A stretch of 64,000 nucleotides of DNA, taken from positions 159,603,645-159,667,644 of the forward strand of contig OY720635.1 of the NCBI GenBank assembly GCA_963169105.1, read 5' to 3'. The position numbers and the translations under genes were made by a program. This document shows, in pieces, positions 60,261-64,000 of this stretch; position 1 is the stretch's first letter; every line of letters starts with the position of its first letter. This DNA is from Ceriagrion tenellum (Eukaryota > Arthropoda > Insecta > Odonata > Coenagrionidae). The notes beneath the pieces were generated by a model. The model saw only the letters and a list, made by a program, of their open reading frames with translations. It had not been told where the DNA came from and made no database searches.

Positions 60261-63017
60261 CTTGGTCTTCCTAACAGACGCATTTGCCCGCGTTCCCCTC
60301 TGGTAAATGGCCAATCGACGGTTGCTGCGTCCGTCGATGACTTGGAGTCATGCGGGAAGGTCGGGTAACAATCAGGATCTATGTTTTGACTACATCTTTG
60401 TTTGGACGTTGAAATTATTTTTTGCGTGCCTCTTGATTTGAAAAATGGGCTTTTTGCTTGGGTTTTGGGATGGGGTTGGCTTTTTGAAACGAGGCTGATA
60501 AATGTTGAATGGCAAGAATTGGTTGATAAAGTGTGCTTGATCACGCTATTGTATGTGATACGGGCCGAAAGATAAGTTACATACCTTCTTGCTTAATAAT
60601 AATGCGTCCATCTATTCTTACTAAAATTTCGGTGTTTTCAGAATCACGTATGTTTTACCTCTCAACTGTCACAACCTATTCAACTCGTCTCGGGTCAGCT
60701 TGATTTTATCCATCGTTGGAATGCTTTGAATCTAGAACCTTACCATACTGTAGAGAGGAAATTTAAGTGGGGTGTTATGGTGGGACATCTATAACAGGGA
60801 AATTGATATATCTTTAGCAGGGAACAGCGGTGATGTATCAAAATTGGGAGGTTAGGACCGTCTGAAAACCTGCCTATCAGCTGGCAGAATACTCAGGTGA
60901 AATTAGACCGTTGTTGAATATGTGTGCTTACTGTGAGCTCAGGTTTGGTGCATGAAACAGTTGAAATAAGAGCATCTTCATGTGCTCCGCGACCTAAAAT
61001 TAATGCCTTTTGCTTTGGTATTTATTGTAAACTTTAACTCTTTATCGTGGACTATAATTTAATTTGAATTTTCTTTCACAAACATTAGTGCATTCTGTGC
61101 GAGAGCATGAATTTTGGTGGCGCGATTAAAAAAATAAAGTTCTTGCGTACTGGTAATGATTTGCTCAGTGAGAGGTCCTTCATTTGTCATTTCCGAAGAA
61201 GTGTATGGCGAATGGCTCATTTCTGAAGGCCCTAAGGTGGGGAGGTAATACTAGTAGAGCATCCTTAACTCGTAATGTCAAATTATATGTGAACCTTGAA
61301 ATTAGTTTACTATAATTGTGGCAGTTGTGAAATTAATTTTGTTTTTTGGGCTATTTAAACCAGAAAGGTGTTTGTCTCTACTTCTAGCATTCAAATCACC
61401 TATTTCACTTGCCTGTTTTGTGTGCGAGAGGCTTGTGCTCATCGAAATCGAACCACCTCCATGTTCTTCGTTCAGTCGATAGTTGTTTCTTTATCCCTCT
61501 TCTCAGCTCTCTTCCTTTATCCCTCCGAGCTCCTTCCATGGCTCAACATCCCCCCCTCTCGCCCTTTCATTTCCTTTGCTCAATCTTCCCGATATCCTCG
61601 TTTAGGACACCCCCCTGGACATCCCCGTCTCCTCAGTGCGTTCTCTCCCCTGTAGTCCAACCCACGCCACCTGGTGCCCTCTTGCTAAGCTCCCCATTGT
61701 GTAATTGACTGCCCTCTCTGTCCATTGCCGGTCCGTTCAAACTCCTTTTCCCCCTTTCATTCAATACACCCCTCTTCTTTCCGTAGAATGCTGGGTGTAA
61801 GAATGGAATCGGCTTCGCGTTCTCAGCATGGACACGTGTTTTATCGACTGATGAAATGCTGTTCTTTGTTCTCTATTATGGGACTATATTTTTCTATCCG
61901 TAACCAATTTATTTAGTTACGCTTGCTCACGTTAATTATTTTAATTTTCCTTTCAATGTTGCATACCTCGTTGCTTACCTTGCGATCATGTGCTTGTGAC
62001 CGCTAAAACTCATTCAAACGTGGGCCAAGTAAAATTTTATGAAACAAATCGTCAAGCAGAACCTTAAATTCTCAAGCTTACTTATGAGCGCAGAAGTAAT
62101 AGTTATGCTGTGCGGGTTGGTTTATCTTTTGCAATTTTCCACCGAAATTTTGTGTGACTGTATGTCATTCCTGTATACTCTCGAATGCACTTTACACTTA
62201 CGTGATGTATCTTTGGTGATTAATCATTTTCAGATGGGCGAGATTTGAAAACCGAGAATGCTGGATGTTCTGTATCGCTTTAGAATTTCTTGCTTTGAGG
62301 AGATCTACGTTAAGTGCTGTAATGGTTATGGCATGTATCGTCATTTATCTCGATGAATTCATTATGGAGTAGATACGACCGCCTCGGATATTGAGTGTTC
62401 AAGGCTCGTGTTTTGACCGACGCATTAATTTTGTTATCAGCAGGTCCAGCTGTTATGGAAATACGGGGTGGGAAAATCGACTGAGCGGACGTACTTTCCG
62501 CTGATAAATGTTCTGTGTTTGTTGCCTTGATAAGATTAACAATGTAACTTGGTCTATTTATTTTAGCTTTGAATCGTTTGGTTTGGATTATTTTCGATTA
62601 TATTCCAAACATTTCTTGAAATATGTCATTCTGCCTTAATACGTTCCTAAAGGGGCCTTCATTTAATATAGTTGAGTATTGCATTGCTCCATCGGATACT
62701 GTATCATACCCTGGAACATGCATAACTGAAAAACATTGCTAGGCGTCTTTTAAAATTGTCCGGAAAGTGTGGTGTATTTTGTCTTGTTTGAGGTGAAACA
62801 GCGGATGGTTTTCGCTTTCACCTACGATGTATACCTTTTATGGTCAGGTAAATATTCCAGTTACAATCCTTCTGGTGTTTTTCTGTAACCCGTCTACAGG
62901 TATATGATGAACATAGATAATCTCAAGGTACATATTCTAGCCATATGTCGCTTTCTTAGCGATTGTTGTAACTACATGTGCTTAGTCTTTAATTCTCAAA
63001 GATGTTAACATTAAAAT
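60261..63017. other. Unassigned DNA with a C/T-rich island
   Basis: Mostly AT-rich. Positions 61480-61720 are C/T-rich on the plus strand. A CTACAG/GTATAT junction near 62899, preceded by a pyrimidine tract, resembles a weak splice acceptor-donor fusion. No gene or repeat family was recognised. Confidence 0.5.
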
Positions 63018-63233
63018 TATTCGTAAATGTTTCTCGGGTTTGTTACCAAGTAAGATTATTGAATGACATGAAAGTTTCGATAGTTGACTCAGCCATCGTC
63101 ATCAGGATAATCATAATTATCCTGATGACGATGGCTGAGTCAACCGTCGAAACGTTAATGTATTTCAATAATCTTACCCGGTGTCAAAATCGAGAAACAT
63201 TTACGAATATTATTCGCCGGGAAAACCTCAAGT
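63018..63233. repeat. Fold-back repeat, 94-base arms, hammerhead-like cores (Penelope-type)
   Basis: Arms 63018-63111 and 63116-63209 are well-preserved inverted copies with only CATA between them; the innermost ATCAGGATAAT/ATTATCCTGAT is perfect. The right arm, plus strand, has CTGATGA, C, a GATGG/CCGTC stem and GAAAC followed by GTT. The left arm carries the same pattern on the minus strand, its stem partly eroded. After the right arm, CGAGAAACATTTA and CGCCGGGAAAACCT (63215-63228) with an 11-base gap match the tail of the 8.8-kb element exactly, showing one family with a defined end. The small open frame across it is not a gene. Confidence 0.85.
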
Positions 63234-63379
63234 CATTTATATGTTAAAATTAGTTTCTGGTGCTTGTGAGTACAATGTCACTGGGAAGAGGATGCGTATT
63301 GAAGAATAGCTGAATCAAAGTCTTTCAATATTGTTTGTATTAAAATATGGAAGGTCTCGCTTAATAAAATGTTAATATT

Positions 63380-64000
63380 GTAAAAATACAAACTTTGTGA
63401 CTGCACTTTGTATTTACATTTACAACCGGTTTGGGCTGTTATGCCATCATCAGGTGCTCTGAAGTATAACGGTTTTCAGCAAATATATGAGTCTTAGGGA
63501 AAATGTGGGTGAATGGGTAGGGTGGGATGAGGGGCGGGGGAAGAAAGGGGATGTGGGTGAAGTATTGAGAGGAGAGAAAAGCTGGCGTTTCATTATAGGT
63601 TGGGAGGTTAGGTAACCAATAGCAAGGGGGAGGGATTAAGGAAGGTTTATGTCATTTTAAAGGAATCCGGAATCTTTTTCAATGCCGATCGCTCTATGTT
63701 CGTAGGCGTCCAACTTCTTGCCTTTCTTGGTACAGTAAAAAACTTCAGGAATTTAATCGCTCTCATGGCCCTCTATGAGATGAATGGCGAAGGCAGATGA
63801 GTCCTCTCTATTCTTCAAACAGGTCTAGTACTCCTTGGCCCTGGTTTTGAAATTTCGCCAAGTTTGACCAATTTAATAACATTGCCATTCACTGAAAGAA
63901 ACTATGCACAATACACTTTGAGTTAATATCCACAATGTTTATTGAGCTATGGGGTTGTCGTCCTAAGGTATAGTTATTGTAAAAGCAAGGCTTAAAATTT
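63380..64000 (-). mobile_element. 3' end of a Penelope-like element (GIY-YIG remnant plus hammerhead-like core)
   Basis: On the minus strand, about 63878-63657 encodes IGQTWRNFKTRAKEY, then LKNREDSSAFAIHLIEGHES, and TKKGKKLDAYEHRAIG. This is the C-terminal part of the GIY-YIG endonuclease domain of Penelope-like retroelements (usual pattern YIGxTGRxFxxRxxEH...SxxAxHL...GxxLxxxE). Stops after KEY and after HESD make it inactive, and it ends at a TAA (63659-63657). About 200 bases further on, CTGATGA (63453-63447), T, a GGC/GCC stem and C-AAAC (63432-63428) repeat the hammerhead-like layout of the fold-backs. The element continues beyond the window's right edge. Confidence 0.85.
63657..63878 (-). 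pseudogene. Penelope-like GIY-YIG endonuclease C-terminal remnant
   Basis: The piece corresponds to the last third of a Penelope-like polyprotein, whose GIY-YIG endonuclease is thought to nick target DNA for reverse transcription. The Arg of GRNF is preserved in WRNFKTR, and the Gly of GQTG has become Trp. The downstream SSAFAIHLIE, GKKLDAYEH and stop are at usual spacing. Two internal stops and a probable frameshift before IGQT show it is dead. The reverse transcriptase domain would lie outside the window. Confidence 0.82.

Overview
The window reads as repeat-rich, intergenic or intronic DNA from an animal nuclear genome, most probably an arthropod. The evidence is the mix of mobile elements: a PHD-finger LINE, RTE-like LINEs, a mariner relative, Penelope-like elements with GIY-YIG endonuclease remains, and several tRNA-derived SINEs. 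Introns, CpG-rich islands, long (AT)n microsatellites and the lack of operon structure also point to a eukaryote. The species cannot be named from sequence alone.

Layout. From 0 to 10.8 kb there is no convincing host gene: AT-rich DNA alternates with pyrimidine-rich islands, with two decayed RTE-like LINE pieces (1.9-2.5 kb minus, 4.4-4.8 kb plus), an (AT)n tract and a fold-back element at 8.8 kb. From 10.8 to 15.45 kb lies a nearly full-length but frameshifted LINE (PHD ORF1; endonuclease and reverse transcriptase ORF2). It is split by a 362-bp transposon with TGTAAGA termini and an AATT target duplication. From 15.4 to 39 kb are a 224-bp-period duplication, a second LINE 3' end, an internally deleted mariner, a SINE with a perfect 14-bp target duplication, a 28-bp palindrome and a tRNA-derived SINE, separated by unassigned DNA. 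From 39.2 to 43.04 kb is the only plausible host gene start: a CpG-rich promoter-like region followed by a long Ser/Arg/Gly-rich open frame that ends at a good splice donor. From 43 to 64 kb is AT-rich DNA, perhaps the first part of that gene's intron, with a second SINE copy, a MITE-like element, a 2.5-kb RTE remnant and a cluster of Penelope-type fragments.

The most interesting signal is a family of fold-back repeats (8.8, 47.2, 56.7, 57.9 and 63.1 kb, plus single-arm pieces near 20.85, 56.05 and 63.4 kb). They carry CTGANGA...GAAAC blocks resembling a hammerhead ribozyme core. The 63.4-kb piece lies directly downstream of a recognisable Penelope-like GIY-YIG endonuclease remnant, which ties the motif to that retroelement class. 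No annotated gene product is shown to work with another here; the window mostly records successive transposon insertions around one candidate host exon.
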